Shown here: piece after piece, positions 32,181 to 41,031 of the stretch
How positions within the stretch are numbered: position 1 is the first letter of the stretch
Layout of the letters: each line of letters starts with the position of its first letter
DNA from: JANYJA01 sp038229055
Lineage (GTDB): Bacteria > Acidobacteriota > Terriglobia > Bryobacterales > Bryobacteraceae
Reading direction: 5' to 3'
Length of the DNA stretch: 48,856 nt
Assembly (NCBI GenBank): GCA_038229055.1
Contig: JBBROU010000021.1
Location: forward strand, 1 to 48,856
Made by a program: the position numbers and the translations under genes
The notes under the pieces: generated by a model
Databases searched by the model: none
Seen by the model: only the letters and a program-made list of their open reading frames with translations
What the model was told of the DNA's origin: nothing

Positions 32181-33458
32181 TCACTGACTGACAACGCGCG
32201 GGCGGCCTAACGCGACTTCTTCGCCGGCGCGCAGCCCCGAAACCACCGCTGCCTGAACATGGTTACGCCGCCCCAATTCTACCGTTCGCTCCCTGAAGAG
32301 GTCCCCTTCCTTCACGAAAACAACGGTGCGTTCACCTTGCTTCTGCAACGCCTCGAGCGGGATCACGACCGATTTCGCGGCGCTATCGAGCACGACGTCG
32401 GCGCTCCCGGAAAGATCCGGAATGATGCGCGCATCGGACTGCAGGAGTGCGACATTCACCGGAATGTTGCGGATGTAGAAATTCTGACGCCACCCGCCTA
32501 CGCCGAGCGCCCCCACGCTGTACACCTTGCCCGGCAGCGTCAGCCCCGGAAAGGCGTCGAAGTGCACTTCGGCTGTCTGCCCAATGCGGATGCCTTCGCT
32601 CTCGGCCTGATTGACTTTCGCTTCGAGCTGCATCGTCCCGGTATTCACGATTTTCATGAACGGCTGGCCTGGCGAGACCTGATCGCCCTCCTGAACCTGC
32701 CCCATGTCTCCTCCGCGCCAAATCGACTGCATTACCGCCAGACCACCGATGGGCGCGTGCATCGTAAACTTTTCCGCATCGTGCTTGTGCCGGTCGCGGT
32801 GGCGCGCCTGCCGGTCCCGCGTGTACTCCAGAATGCGGATCTCCGATTTCTGCTTCTGCATAGTTGTCGCGAGGTTCGCCCGCAGGCCGTTGTATGTCGC
32901 CTGCGCTTCCTCAACTGCCAGCGACAACATTTCGCGGTCAATCGCGGTGCGGATCGCCGACGCGCCCGCGTCGTACTTGGCCTTTGCCAGATTGGCTTCG
33001 GCAACGCGCAGGCTCTGCCGAAGATTCTCCATTTCGATCTCCTGCTCGGCCTTGCGCTTGGTGATGTCGGACTGCGCCTGCTGCACCTGCGAATCGATAT
33101 CGTCTACGTGATCCTTAATGCTCTGCGCGTCGATCTGCGCAATCACCTCGCCCTTCCGCACGAGGGCTCCGGACTTTACCAGGCTGATCAAAACCAGTTG
33201 CCTGCCTGAATCCGGCCCGCGCATCATCGGGGCCGCGATCGACGCGAATTCCCGCGCGCTGGTGGAACCGGCGATCCGTAGAATATTCGCCGCCGATCCC
33301 ATTTCCGCTCGCACCGTGCGTATGCCGCTGTCCGCCGCCGTCTTTGCCGAGGCGCGCTGCGCCGATGCCCAGAATCCCAAGGCAGCCAAAACCACGACCA
33401 ATGCGCCTGCCACCGCGTAAAGGCGGGCGCGCGACGGAGTTGGAGCGATGGCTGGCAT
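32181..33458 (-). CDS. HlyD/RND-type periplasmic adaptor (orphan)
   Basis: A 425-residue membrane-fusion protein. One N-terminal membrane anchor (LYAVAGALVVVLAALGFWA) is followed by a lipoyl-like half (VKSGALVRKGEVIAQID), a long coiled-coil hairpin (about residues 115-230, rich in Glu/Gln/Lys), the second lipoyl half and a beta-barrel (TGTMQLEAKVNQAESEGIRIGQ), then a membrane-proximal domain (VVIPLEALQKQGERTVVFV). It would bridge an inner-membrane pump to an outer-membrane channel. No pump or TolC gene is adjacent, so its partner is elsewhere. It diverges from the secreted protein at 33506. Confidence 0.88.
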   Translation of the reverse strand: MPAIAPTPSRARLYAVAGALVVVLAALGFWASAQRASAKTAADSGIRTVRAEMGSAANILRIAGSTSAREFASIAAPMMRGPDSGRQLVLISLVKSGALVRKGEVIAQIDAQSIKDHVDDIDSQVQQAQSDITKRKAEQEIEMENLRQSLRVAEANLAKAKYDAGASAIRTAIDREMLSLAVEEAQATYNGLRANLATTMQKQKSEIRILEYTRDRQARHRDRHKHDAEKFTMHAPIGGLAVMQSIWRGGDMGQVQEGDQVSPGQPFMKIVNTGTMQLEAKVNQAESEGIRIGQTAEVHFDAFPGLTLPGKVYSVGALGVGGWRQNFYIRNIPVNVALLQSDARIIPDLSGSADVVLDSAAKSVVIPLEALQKQGERTVVFVKEGDLFRERTVELGRRNHVQAAVVSGLRAGEEVALGRPRVVSQ

Positions 33459-33505
33459 GCGATCGAGTAAACTCCTAAGTTAGACTTCCCAGAGGCACTA
33501 TCCGT

Positions 33506-34222
33506 TTGCCCCGAGCCGCTAAATATACGAGTATTTCCATGTTACTCCCGATCCTGGCCGGCTTGGCGCACACTCAAGCCAACGCCCAGCAGGTCGCGCG
33601 CGATCTTAAAGTGGAGTACCAGAAAACGGGGCCGGGAACGTACACGGCGTTGCTGCACAACAAGCACTCTGCCGACGCCACCGCCTACATCGCGCAAGCC
33701 ACGTTTCGACTGGAAGGTAAACAAAAGCCGACCGCATTCGGCGGCGACACCCTGTCGAATCCCGGCGGCGGATACTCCCTTCCCCCTGGCTCCGTTACTG
33801 AAGGCAATTCTCTGCCGCCCCACGCCGAGCCGCTCACCGCCGGAGTCCTTGCGGTTATCTATGCCGATGGCTTCTCCGAGGGCGATGAAGATGGCGTGCA
33901 GATGATGCTCGCCGGGCGGCACCGCTCCTACCTCGATCTGCAAACAGCCATCCCGCTGCTGCGCGACGGCGCCGCGGGCAAAATCGAGACCGCCGCGCTA
34001 ATCCAGCGTTTCGAAGAGATGCGCAAAGCCGACGCCGCCGATGCCGACCAATTAGACGCCATGATCGACATCCCGAGCCTGCGCCACAAGTACTTCATGA
34101 GCGCTGTCCCATCGCAAGCGCTGCAAATGTTGCAGAGGCCGCAGGCGTCCCTCGATCAAATAGCTTCTCAATTCGAACAATGGATGCGGGCGCTGGCCGC
34201 TAGCAAGCCGGATATCCGCTGA
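33506..34222 (+). CDS. Secreted protein of unknown function
   Basis: About 238 residues with a signal peptide (MPRAAKYTSISMLLPILAGL, cleavage near ANAQ) and no family I recognise. The first part of the mature protein is beta-rich (YTALLHNKHSADATAYIAQATFRLEG), suggestive of an extracellular Ig-like or cupin-like fold. The rest is helical (RHRSYLDLQTAIPLLRDGAAG; QFEQWMRALAASKP). The TTG start at 33506, preceded by AGAGG, is preferred because it supplies the positively charged n-region; an ATG at 33539 would not. It ends four bases from the convergent P-ATPase gene. Confidence 0.75.
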   Translation: MPRAAKYTSISMLLPILAGLAHTQANAQQVARDLKVEYQKTGPGTYTALLHNKHSADATAYIAQATFRLEGKQKPTAFGGDTLSNPGGGYSLPPGSVTEGNSLPPHAEPLTAGVLAVIYADGFSEGDEDGVQMMLAGRHRSYLDLQTAIPLLRDGAAGKIETAALIQRFEEMRKADAADADQLDAMIDIPSLRHKYFMSAVPSQALQMLQRPQASLDQIASQFEQWMRALAASKPDIR

Positions 34223-34226
34223 ACGT

Positions 34227-36476
34227 TTATAGCTTGACCGACCGCAACCGCAACGCGTTCGTAATCACCGATACCGAGCTAAACGTCATGGCCGCGCTGG
34301 CGATTATAGGGCTCAGCAGTATCCCCGTGAACGGATATAAGATTCCTGCCGCGATCGGCACACCCAGGATGTTGTAAGCAAACGCGAAAAACAGATTCTG
34401 CCGGATATTGCGCATGGTCGCGCGGCTCAGCCGTACCGCCCGCACGATGGCTCGCAGGTCCGGCTGCACTAGCGTAACGCCGGCGCTCTCGATCGCGACA
34501 TCCGTTCCCGTGCCCATCGCGATACCCACATTGGCCTGCGCCAGAGCGGGAGCGTCGTTGATCCCATCACCGGCCATCGCCACCACTCTGCCTTCGCTCT
34601 GGAGCCGCTTGACGATCTCGCCCTTCTGCTGGGGAGACACGCCCGCGTGAAATTCCGTGATGCCGGTCGCGCGCGCAATCGCCTCCGCCGTGCCGGCGCT
34701 GTCGCCGGTCATCATCACGACGCGCAATCCCTCGCGTTGCAGCGTGCGAATCGCATCCACGCTGGTTGCGCGCACCGGGTCTTCGATTGTCAATGTTCCC
34801 GCTGCGCGCCCGTCCACGGAGACAAACACCACGGTCCGCGTCTCGGCGCTATCCGCCAGGCTGCTGGTGAAGGCCGCATTGCCCACCCGGATCTCGCGCC
34901 CGTCCACGCGTCCGGTTACGCCTTGACCGCTGGTCGATTGAAAGCCCTCGACCCGCGGCAACGCCAGCCCGCGCTCCTTCGCCGCATTCACGATCGCCGC
35001 CGCCAGCGGATGCTCACTGCCCTGTTCCAGCGCCGCGGCCATCGCCAGCAGTTTGTTGTCGTCGACACCGGAAGCGGCAATGCTCACCACCTTCGGCTTG
35101 CCTTCGGTCAGCGTGCCGGTCTTATCGATGCAGAGCGTGTCCACCTTCTGCAATGTCTCGAGCACTTCGGCATCCCGCACCAGCACTCCGGCGGACGCGC
35201 CCCGCCCCGTGCCAACCATGATCGACATCGGCGTCGCCAGACCGAGCGCGCACGGGCACGCGATGATCAGCACCGCCACCGCGTTCACCAGCGCATGGGT
35301 GAAGCGCGGCTCCGGGCCGAATGCCATCCAGACACCGAACGTCACCGCCGCCACCGCAATGACGATCGGCACGAAGTACGATGCCACCAGATCCGCCAGG
35401 CGCTGGATAGGCGCGCGCGTACGCTGCGCCTCGCTAACCATGCGGACGATCGAAGCCAGCACCGTGTCCGAACCGACCCGCTGGGCGTGCATCACGAAAC
35501 CGCCCGTCCCATTCACCGACCCTGCCACCACTTTCGCACCGGCCAATTTCTGCACCGGGATGGGTTCGCCGGTCAGCATCGCCTCATCGACGGAGCTTTC
35601 ACCTTCGAGCACCGTCCCATCCACTGGAATCTTCTCGCCCGGACGCACGCGCAGCCGGTCGCCCACATGAATATTCTCGATAGCGACGTCGTTCTCTCCG
35701 CCCGCGTCAATGCGCCGCGCAGTTTTCGGAGCAAGGCCCAGCAGCGCTCGAATCGCTCCGCCTGTTCGCGCGCGCGCGCGCAGTTCCAGCACCTGGCCGA
35801 GCAAAACCAACGTCACAATGATGGCCGCAGGTTCGAAGTAAAGGTCGCCGCCCATCGCTCCGCGCCTGGCCAGCAACACAAAAGCGCTGTATAGGTACGC
35901 CGCGCCCGCGCCGAGCCCGATCAGCGTGAACATATTCGGGCTGCGCTGCACTACCGACGCCCACGCGCGCTCGAACAAAGGCCATCCCGCCCACAGCACC
36001 ACCACGGTAGACAGCGCCGCCTCCACCCACGCCATCCCCGCAAACATGGGTGTGAACATCATGACCAGCAGCGGCGCGCTCAAGGCCGCCCCGATCCAGA
36101 ACCGGCGGCTCATATCCGCCAACTCTGGGTTTGGTCCTTCGTCCGCCGTCATCACCACCGGTTCCAGCGCCATGCCGCATATCGGACACGAGCCCGGACC
36201 GCGCTGCCGGATTTGCGGATGCATCGGGCAGGTGTATTCGGCGGCGCTCTCCGATGGCTCCGCGGCCTTCGGCTTCGGCGATAAATAGCGATTCGGATCG
36301 GCTGCGAATTTGTCGCGGCACGATAGCGCGCAGAAATAGTACGTCTTGCCCTCAAACGCGAATGTCCCGGCGGCGCGCGCTGTATCTACCGTCATTCCGC
36401 ACACCGGATCGTTCACCGTTTTGCCGCCCGGTGCCGGTTTCGGCTGGGTCAGAATCTGAAATGGCTGCTGTTCCAT
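34227..36476 (-). CDS. Copper-type P1B-ATPase with N-terminal YHS and heavy-metal-binding domains
   Basis: A 749-residue heavy-metal-translocating ATPase. The N-terminus has a YHS domain (NDPVCGMTVD, about 22-66) and a heavy-metal-binding domain (YTCPMHP...CPICGMAL, about 80-108) rather than the usual CxxC HMA domain. The core has TGE, the transmembrane CPC metal site (IIACPCALGLATP), the phosphorylation motif DKTGTLTEGK, the GSEHPLA nucleotide loop, and GDGINDAPALAQA. CPC plus this N-terminus suggests Cu(I) or Ag(I) export. The ATG at 36476 follows GGGGAG; the TTG just upstream is less likely. It starts 18 bases after the upstream TPR gene. Confidence 0.94.
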   Translation of the reverse strand: MEQQPFQILTQPKPAPGGKTVNDPVCGMTVDTARAAGTFAFEGKTYYFCALSCRDKFAADPNRYLSPKPKAAEPSESAAEYTCPMHPQIRQRGPGSCPICGMALEPVVMTADEGPNPELADMSRRFWIGAALSAPLLVMMFTPMFAGMAWVEAALSTVVVLWAGWPLFERAWASVVQRSPNMFTLIGLGAGAAYLYSAFVLLARRGAMGGDLYFEPAAIIVTLVLLGQVLELRARARTGGAIRALLGLAPKTARRIDAGGENDVAIENIHVGDRLRVRPGEKIPVDGTVLEGESSVDEAMLTGEPIPVQKLAGAKVVAGSVNGTGGFVMHAQRVGSDTVLASIVRMVSEAQRTRAPIQRLADLVASYFVPIVIAVAAVTFGVWMAFGPEPRFTHALVNAVAVLIIACPCALGLATPMSIMVGTGRGASAGVLVRDAEVLETLQKVDTLCIDKTGTLTEGKPKVVSIAASGVDDNKLLAMAAALEQGSEHPLAAAIVNAAKERGLALPRVEGFQSTSGQGVTGRVDGREIRVGNAAFTSSLADSAETRTVVFVSVDGRAAGTLTIEDPVRATSVDAIRTLQREGLRVVMMTGDSAGTAEAIARATGITEFHAGVSPQQKGEIVKRLQSEGRVVAMAGDGINDAPALAQANVGIAMGTGTDVAIESAGVTLVQPDLRAIVRAVRLSRATMRNIRQNLFFAFAYNILGVPIAAGILYPFTGILLSPIIASAAMTFSSVSVITNALRLRSVKL

Positions 36477-36494
36477 CAAATGCTCCCCGCGCCG

Positions 36495-37673
36495 TTAGGA
36501 ATTGCCTTTTTCGCCGCGATACGGACTGCTGATATACCTTCGCGATTCCTTAGCCGCTTCCGCCTCCGGCGCAAACGCGATCGCTTTCTTATAGGCCTCC
36601 ACGGCCAGTTGGTGCCGGTTGGTCAAGTCGTAAACTTGGCCTTGCCGCATAAAAGCCAGCACTCCCGTGTTTAAGTCCAGCTCCTTCGGCGATGCCGTCA
36701 CCATCTGCAGATCCCGCAGCGCCCGATCATAATCCTTGTACCAGAACGAAATATTTCCGGTCTCGTAGTAAATCTTTTCCCACGGAATATTGGCGTAACC
36801 GGCGGCACCGGCCCGCTTCAATTCCGCGACCTTCGACATCGCCTCAAGCGCGTTTCTTTTGTCGCCGATGGAGCTGTACATTTGCGCCTGCTCGAAGCGC
36901 AGCAGATAGTCCCGCGGATAGCGCTTTAGCACGTCTTCGAGCAGGGGCAAAGCCCGCTTGGCGCGGCCTTCCCGGCGATATAGCGCGCATAGCAGGATCT
37001 CGGCGTCTACCCTGTTGTACTTGCCCTTTCGCGCGACTTCCTCCAAGGTCTTGAGCCCTTGCTCCTTGTCTCCGCGAAATCCGAAAAGAAATCCGAGAGA
37101 TTTGTAGGTCCACGGCAAACTACCCACGACATAATCGTGAACTCCTTGCACCAACCGCGCATCGTAATTGCCCGGATCGATCTCGGTTACGCGGTTGTGC
37201 AGCTTCCGCGCGGTAGTGGCATCGCGCAGGGCGTCTTTCCAGGCCTTACGAACCAGAAAATTATAGTTCGACCGCAAGCCATACGCCACACCCGAGGAAT
37301 ACAGCGCTGAACTATCGCGCGGGTTCGCGTCAATGCGCTTTTGGGAAAGTTCCATGGCTCTCTGAACTTCGCTGTCAAACTTGTTCTGCGTCTCGGCATT
37401 GGTATTTAATTTCGGACGCCGCAGAAATGAGTTGTTACCGGAAACCAGTTCGCTTTCAAGCGCGCCATTGCGAAACATCTCGCGGTAAAGAATAGCCTGG
37501 GCGATATGGTTGTGCGGATCGGGCGCGGCCGGATCCGCCGCCGCGGCCCTCTCAAAATCGGAGATCGCCTGATCGTATTCCAGGTTGTAGTAGTGGTTGA
37601 ATCCCTTCGCCGCGAAAGACTCTTCAGCCCGGCACAGCAGCGGCAGCAGCGCGCAAAGCAGCAGGTATTTCAT
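36495..37673 (-). CDS. Secreted TPR protein
   Basis: A 392-residue protein with a signal peptide (MKYLLLCALLPLLCRAEESF) and tetratricopeptide repeats along most of its length (for example YYNLEYDQAISDFERAAAAD near the start, and LLRFEQAQMYSSIGDKRNAL later). TPRs mediate protein contacts, and this may be an envelope scaffold. The stop is 18 bases before the copper-ATPase start, so they are probably one transcript. Whether it relates to metal export is unknown. Confidence 0.87.
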   Translation of the reverse strand: MKYLLLCALLPLLCRAEESFAAKGFNHYYNLEYDQAISDFERAAAADPAAPDPHNHIAQAILYREMFRNGALESELVSGNNSFLRRPKLNTNAETQNKFDSEVQRAMELSQKRIDANPRDSSALYSSGVAYGLRSNYNFLVRKAWKDALRDATTARKLHNRVTEIDPGNYDARLVQGVHDYVVGSLPWTYKSLGFLFGFRGDKEQGLKTLEEVARKGKYNRVDAEILLCALYRREGRAKRALPLLEDVLKRYPRDYLLRFEQAQMYSSIGDKRNALEAMSKVAELKRAGAAGYANIPWEKIYYETGNISFWYKDYDRALRDLQMVTASPKELDLNTGVLAFMRQGQVYDLTNRHQLAVEAYKKAIAFAPEAEAAKESRRYISSPYRGEKGNS

Positions 37674-37880
37674 AGGCGATATCCATTATTGTAAAACAGC
37701 TCCCCCCAACTACACGACATGATTAGGATTACGCCAAATGCCACTAATATAGGCCGTCGCGCCACGAATCGACGAACGGGTTCCGCGGCAATTCTGGTTA
37801 GCGATTCTCGGCGCGTTCGTTGTGGTAGCGGTTAGCCTGCTTGCACTTACGCCAAACTGAGCGACTGTAAACCCACGCAG
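37674..37880. other. Gap between divergent genes, holding a small membrane-like frame
   Basis: About 200 bases between the TPR gene (minus) and the small protein at 37881 (plus). The most notable content is a 36-codon frame (37753-37860) described separately. No palindrome or promoter stood out. Confidence 0.4.
37753..37860 (+). pseudogene. Possible single-helix membrane microprotein lacking a normal start
   Basis: The frame reads AVAPRIDERVPRQFWLAILG then AFVVVAVSLLALTPN and stops. It has the shape of a small membrane protein: a charged head, one hydrophobic helix and a short tail. The codon after the upstream stop is GCC, then GTC; no ATG, GTG or TTG is available, so it is either a decayed gene or coincidence. 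It is 20 bases upstream of the next protein gene. Confidence 0.3.
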
Positions 37881-38201
37881 ATGGAATCGAGCGTCACGGT
37901 TTTCCGCACCTCCCCGGAAGATGTCCAGCAGCGCCAGATTATCTTGACGCTCGACGATCAGCCATTCGCAACACTGCTTTACGGGGAGAAGGCCACCCGC
38001 GGCATTGTTCCCGGACCGCACCGCTTGCGCGCCGATAACACCTGGGTCTGGAAGACGATTGTGTTCGATCTCGCGCCTGGCCAACATCTCACCTTCCGTG
38101 TCATCAACCGCGCCGGCCGCCTAACTTGGTGGATGATTGCCATCATCGGGGCCGGGCCGATGTACGTTACTCTGGACCCCTTCCCGCCCGAATCCGTGTA
38201 A
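37881..38201 (+). CDS. Small conserved-looking hypothetical protein with hydrophobic segment
   Basis: A 106-residue protein of no family I recognise. It is beta-rich (QQRQIILTLDDQPFATLLYG; GPHRLRADNTWVWKTIVFD), like PEGA-type surface domains, with a hydrophobic stretch WWMIAIIGAGPMYV near the end. The ATG at 37881 has no strong ribosome site. It ends nine bases before the aminotransferase gene, so both are likely on one transcript. Confidence 0.65.
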   Translation: MESSVTVFRTSPEDVQQRQIILTLDDQPFATLLYGEKATRGIVPGPHRLRADNTWVWKTIVFDLAPGQHLTFRVINRAGRLTWWMIAIIGAGPMYVTLDPFPPESV

Positions 38202-38210
38202 TCTGGCGAG

Positions 38211-39377
38211 ATGGTTGGACGATTTCAGAGCGAGCGCACCAGCGAGTTCACCGAATCCGTTATCCGCTCGATGACGCGCCTCGCTGTCCGGCACGGCGCC
38301 GTCAATCTGGCTCAAGGTTTCCCGGATTTTCCCGCTCCCGAAGCTCTCAAAGAAGCCGCACGGCAAGCGATCTCGGCCGACGTCAACCAGTACGCCATTA
38401 CCTGGGGAGCGAAGGTTCTGCGCGATGCCATCGCGGCCAAGTACCAGCGCACCTATCAATTGAGCGTCGACCCTGAGACCGAGATCACGGTTTGCTGCGG
38501 CGCCACCGAAGGCATGATTGCGTCTCTGCTGGGCGTCGCCAATCCGGGCGACGAGATCGTTGTTTTCGAACCGTTTTACGAGAATTACGATCCGGACATC
38601 AAGTTGGCGGGCGCGACCCGCCGCTTGGTTACCTTGCGGGTGCCCGATTGGTCCTTCGATCCCGATGAACTCCGGGCCGCCTTTAGCGCGCGCACGAAAG
38701 CGATTATCGTCAATACTCCTCACAATCCGACCGGCAAAGTGTTCACTCGGCAGGAACTGGAGCATATCGCCGCCCTGTGTCAGGAGTTCGATTGCCTCGC
38801 GATCACCGATGAGATCTACGAGCATATTACTTACGACGGGGCCCAACACATCCCGATCGTCTCTCTGCCTGGGATGCGCGGCCGGTCCATTCTTATCAAC
38901 AGCATGAGCAAGACTTTCTCTGTGACCGGATGGCGCGTCGGCTGGGTCATCGCCGCCCCTGAACTTACCGCTTCCGTCCGCAAGGTGCATGACTTTTTAA
39001 CCGTCGGCGCGGCGTCTCCTTTGCAGCACGCCAGCGCCATCGCATTACGGCTGGAAAACGATTTTCTGAAAAGGCTTGCATCGGGCTATCTTGAACGCAG
39101 AGATCTACTACTTGGAATTCTGGAGAAATGCGGCTTCGCTTGCTTTCATCCGCGAGGCGCCTATTACATTATGGCCGGCATTTCAGCTTTCGGATTGGGC
39201 GATGATATAGCATTTTGCAATTATTTGGTCGAACAATTGCATGTTGCCGCCGTACCCGGCTGCAGTTTTTATGGCGGACTTAATCGAGAAAAGCGGCACA
39301 TTCGCTTTTGTTTTTGCAAGAAATATGAGACTCTGAACGAAGCAGGGCGGCGGCTGTCACTCATTGTGAGGCGGTGA
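38211..39377 (+). CDS. PLP-dependent class I/II aminotransferase
   Basis: A 388-residue fold-type I aminotransferase of the kynurenine/methionine-oxo-acid group. It has NLAQGFPDFPAPEAL, a substrate-proximal NQYAITWGA, IVNTPHNPTGKVF, the PLP-contacting ITDEIYEH, the Schiff-base Lys in INSMSKTFSVTGWRVGW, and the C-terminal Arg region HIRFCFCKKYETL. The family acts on aromatic or sulfur amino acids and kynurenine. The exact substrate is not fixed by the sequence. It directly follows the small protein at 37881. Confidence 0.93.
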   Translation: MVGRFQSERTSEFTESVIRSMTRLAVRHGAVNLAQGFPDFPAPEALKEAARQAISADVNQYAITWGAKVLRDAIAAKYQRTYQLSVDPETEITVCCGATEGMIASLLGVANPGDEIVVFEPFYENYDPDIKLAGATRRLVTLRVPDWSFDPDELRAAFSARTKAIIVNTPHNPTGKVFTRQELEHIAALCQEFDCLAITDEIYEHITYDGAQHIPIVSLPGMRGRSILINSMSKTFSVTGWRVGWVIAAPELTASVRKVHDFLTVGAASPLQHASAIALRLENDFLKRLASGYLERRDLLLGILEKCGFACFHPRGAYYIMAGISAFGLGDDIAFCNYLVEQLHVAAVPGCSFYGGLNREKRHIRFCFCKKYETLNEAGRRLSLIVRR

Positions 39378-39405
39378 GCGCGCCCCGCGAGGGAGGAATT
39401 TTTGT

Positions 39406-39804
39406 ATGGTACCCGATTTCTTGCTTCCCGAAACGCAAGTCCGCGAGGCTGGAGACAGCCCCGTTCTCGACTTACAAGGAAAAGACAGCTCGCTGGCTCA
39501 CGAGAACTTACTCCTTCTAACCTTGGGCATTACTCACATTGTGGAACAAGAGAGCCTTGACTTAGCCATTTGGGGCTCTGCAGACGGTGACGATTGGGGA
39601 GCTAAACCCATCGTTTCTTTCCCGCAAAAGTTTTATTGCGGAACTTACAACATGGTGATCAACCTTGCTCGCCACTCCGGTGTCCGATTCCTAAAAGCGA
39701 AATGGAAAGTAAACCGCTGGGGTAAAGGGGACTTACAACCATTGTTCGATCTTTATCTGTTTGCGCAGCCTATGCAAACCAACGCGATGGCGGTGATGGC
39801 ATAG
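39406..39804 (+). CDS. Small protein of unknown function
   Basis: A 132-residue, probably cytoplasmic protein without a signal peptide. The pattern GITHIVEQESLDLAIWGSAD, then DWGAKPIVSFPQKFYCGTYN and KAKWKVNRWGKGDLQPLFDL, looks like a beta-sandwich and recurs, as I recall, in Acidobacteriota without an assigned role. It has a strong ribosome site (GGGAGGAA, eight bases before ATG). It stands between the aminotransferase and the sugar dehydrogenase-like genes. Confidence 0.75.
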   Translation: MVPDFLLPETQVREAGDSPVLDLQGKDSSLAHENLLLLTLGITHIVEQESLDLAIWGSADGDDWGAKPIVSFPQKFYCGTYNMVINLARHSGVRFLKAKWKVNRWGKGDLQPLFDLYLFAQPMQTNAMAVMA

Positions 39805-39828
39805 AGTTTCGGTAATACACTGGGAGGT

Positions 39829-41028
39829 ATGAAATCCGTGGCATTTCTCCTCCCAGCGGCACTCGCTGCGGCGGGCGCTGGTTTATTCACGGCCAGCGCT
39901 CTGCAACAAGTCAAAGTTAACGGTACCGAGTTGCCTCCGCCTTTTGCGACGCCGTCGGTAAACAACGCACCACACGTTATCAAACAACCCTCGGGCGCGA
40001 AGCTCGCCGTGCCCGAGGGCTTCACCGTCGAAGTCTGGGCGGAAGGTTTCGAGCGCCCGCGTTACATGCTGCAGGGCAAGAACGGCGAAGTTCTGATGTC
40101 CGATATGGGACGAGCCGGCAATATTTATGTCTTTCCAGGCGGCGATCCCAGCAAGAAGAAGGTCATTCTCTCAGGGTTAGACCGTCCCTACGGTTTGGCG
40201 TTATTTAAGGACTTCCTCTACGTCGGCGAACCCAGCTCCATCAAGCGCTATGTGTATGACCCGATCAAGTTCACCGCCACCAATCCGAAAGAAGTGGTAG
40301 CGTACGGCGGCTTCGATCGCGGCCACATCACGCGAAGCATTCTGTTCGACAACGCCGGGAAGAAGATGTACATCGGCGTCGGCTCGGAATCGAATGTGGA
40401 TGCGGGCGGCGATCCGCTCCGTGCCGCCATCAACCAATACAATCCGGACGGCACCGGCCACGTCTTTTTCGCGCAGGGCACGCGCAACCCCATCGGCCTG
40501 CACTGGAACCCCGGAACGAACACCCTCTGGGCCGCTGTTCAGGAGCGTGATCTCCTGGGCGATGACCTGGTCCCCGACTACTTCACCCACATCCAGCAAG
40601 GCGGCTTCTACGGCTGGCCCTACGCCTATACCGGAGCGCATGAGGATCCACGCCGCAAAGGCGAAAAACCGGATCTGGTCGCCAAAACCATTGCCGGTGA
40701 CGTGCAACTCGGCGCTCACGTGGCTGTTCTCGATTTCACTTTCTATACCGGAAAGATGTTTCCGGCCGAATACCAGGGCGGCGCGTTCCTGGCTTTCCAC
40801 GGCTCGTGGAACCGGTCCAAGCGCGTCGGCCAGGAAGTGGTTTTCCTGCCGTTTAAAAACGGCAAGCCCTCGGGCGATTGGAAGCACTTCCTGACGGGCT
40901 GGCTCATTTCCCCGGACGAGAAAGAAGTCTGGGGCCGCCCCGTGGCCGTTTTCCAAATGACCGACGGCAGTCTGCTCGTCTCCGACGACGGGGGCGGTAA
41001 GGTCTGGAGAGTCGCCTACAAGGGCTAG
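39829..41028 (+). CDS. PQQ-dependent sugar dehydrogenase / sorbosone-dehydrogenase-like beta-propeller
   Basis: A 399-residue exported protein. A signal peptide (MKSVAFLLPAALAAAGAGLF) is followed by a six-bladed propeller of the soluble glucose/sorbosone dehydrogenase family: AVPEGFTVEVWAEGFERPRY, DRPYGLALFKDFLYVGE, VGSESNVDAGGDPLRAAINQ, FFAQGTRNPIGLHWNP, FYGWPYAYTGAHEDP and LLVSDDGGGKVWRV. The family uses PQQ in the periplasm to oxidise sugars or sorbosone; PQQ use here is inferred. The gene is followed three bases later by a seven-heme cytochrome, a natural electron acceptor. Confidence 0.88.
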   Translation: MKSVAFLLPAALAAAGAGLFTASALQQVKVNGTELPPPFATPSVNNAPHVIKQPSGAKLAVPEGFTVEVWAEGFERPRYMLQGKNGEVLMSDMGRAGNIYVFPGGDPSKKKVILSGLDRPYGLALFKDFLYVGEPSSIKRYVYDPIKFTATNPKEVVAYGGFDRGHITRSILFDNAGKKMYIGVGSESNVDAGGDPLRAAINQYNPDGTGHVFFAQGTRNPIGLHWNPGTNTLWAAVQERDLLGDDLVPDYFTHIQQGGFYGWPYAYTGAHEDPRRKGEKPDLVAKTIAGDVQLGAHVAVLDFTFYTGKMFPAEYQGGAFLAFHGSWNRSKRVGQEVVFLPFKNGKPSGDWKHFLTGWLISPDEKEVWGRPVAVFQMTDGSLLVSDDGGGKVWRVAYKG

Positions 41029-41031
41029 ATC

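Noticed and set aside
34647..35894. 415-codon plus-strand frame
   Set aside because: It is antisense to the P-ATPase and has no recognisable features.
38121..38990. 289-codon minus-strand frame
   Set aside because: It is antisense to the aminotransferase gene, and its composition looks like a mirror of coding DNA.
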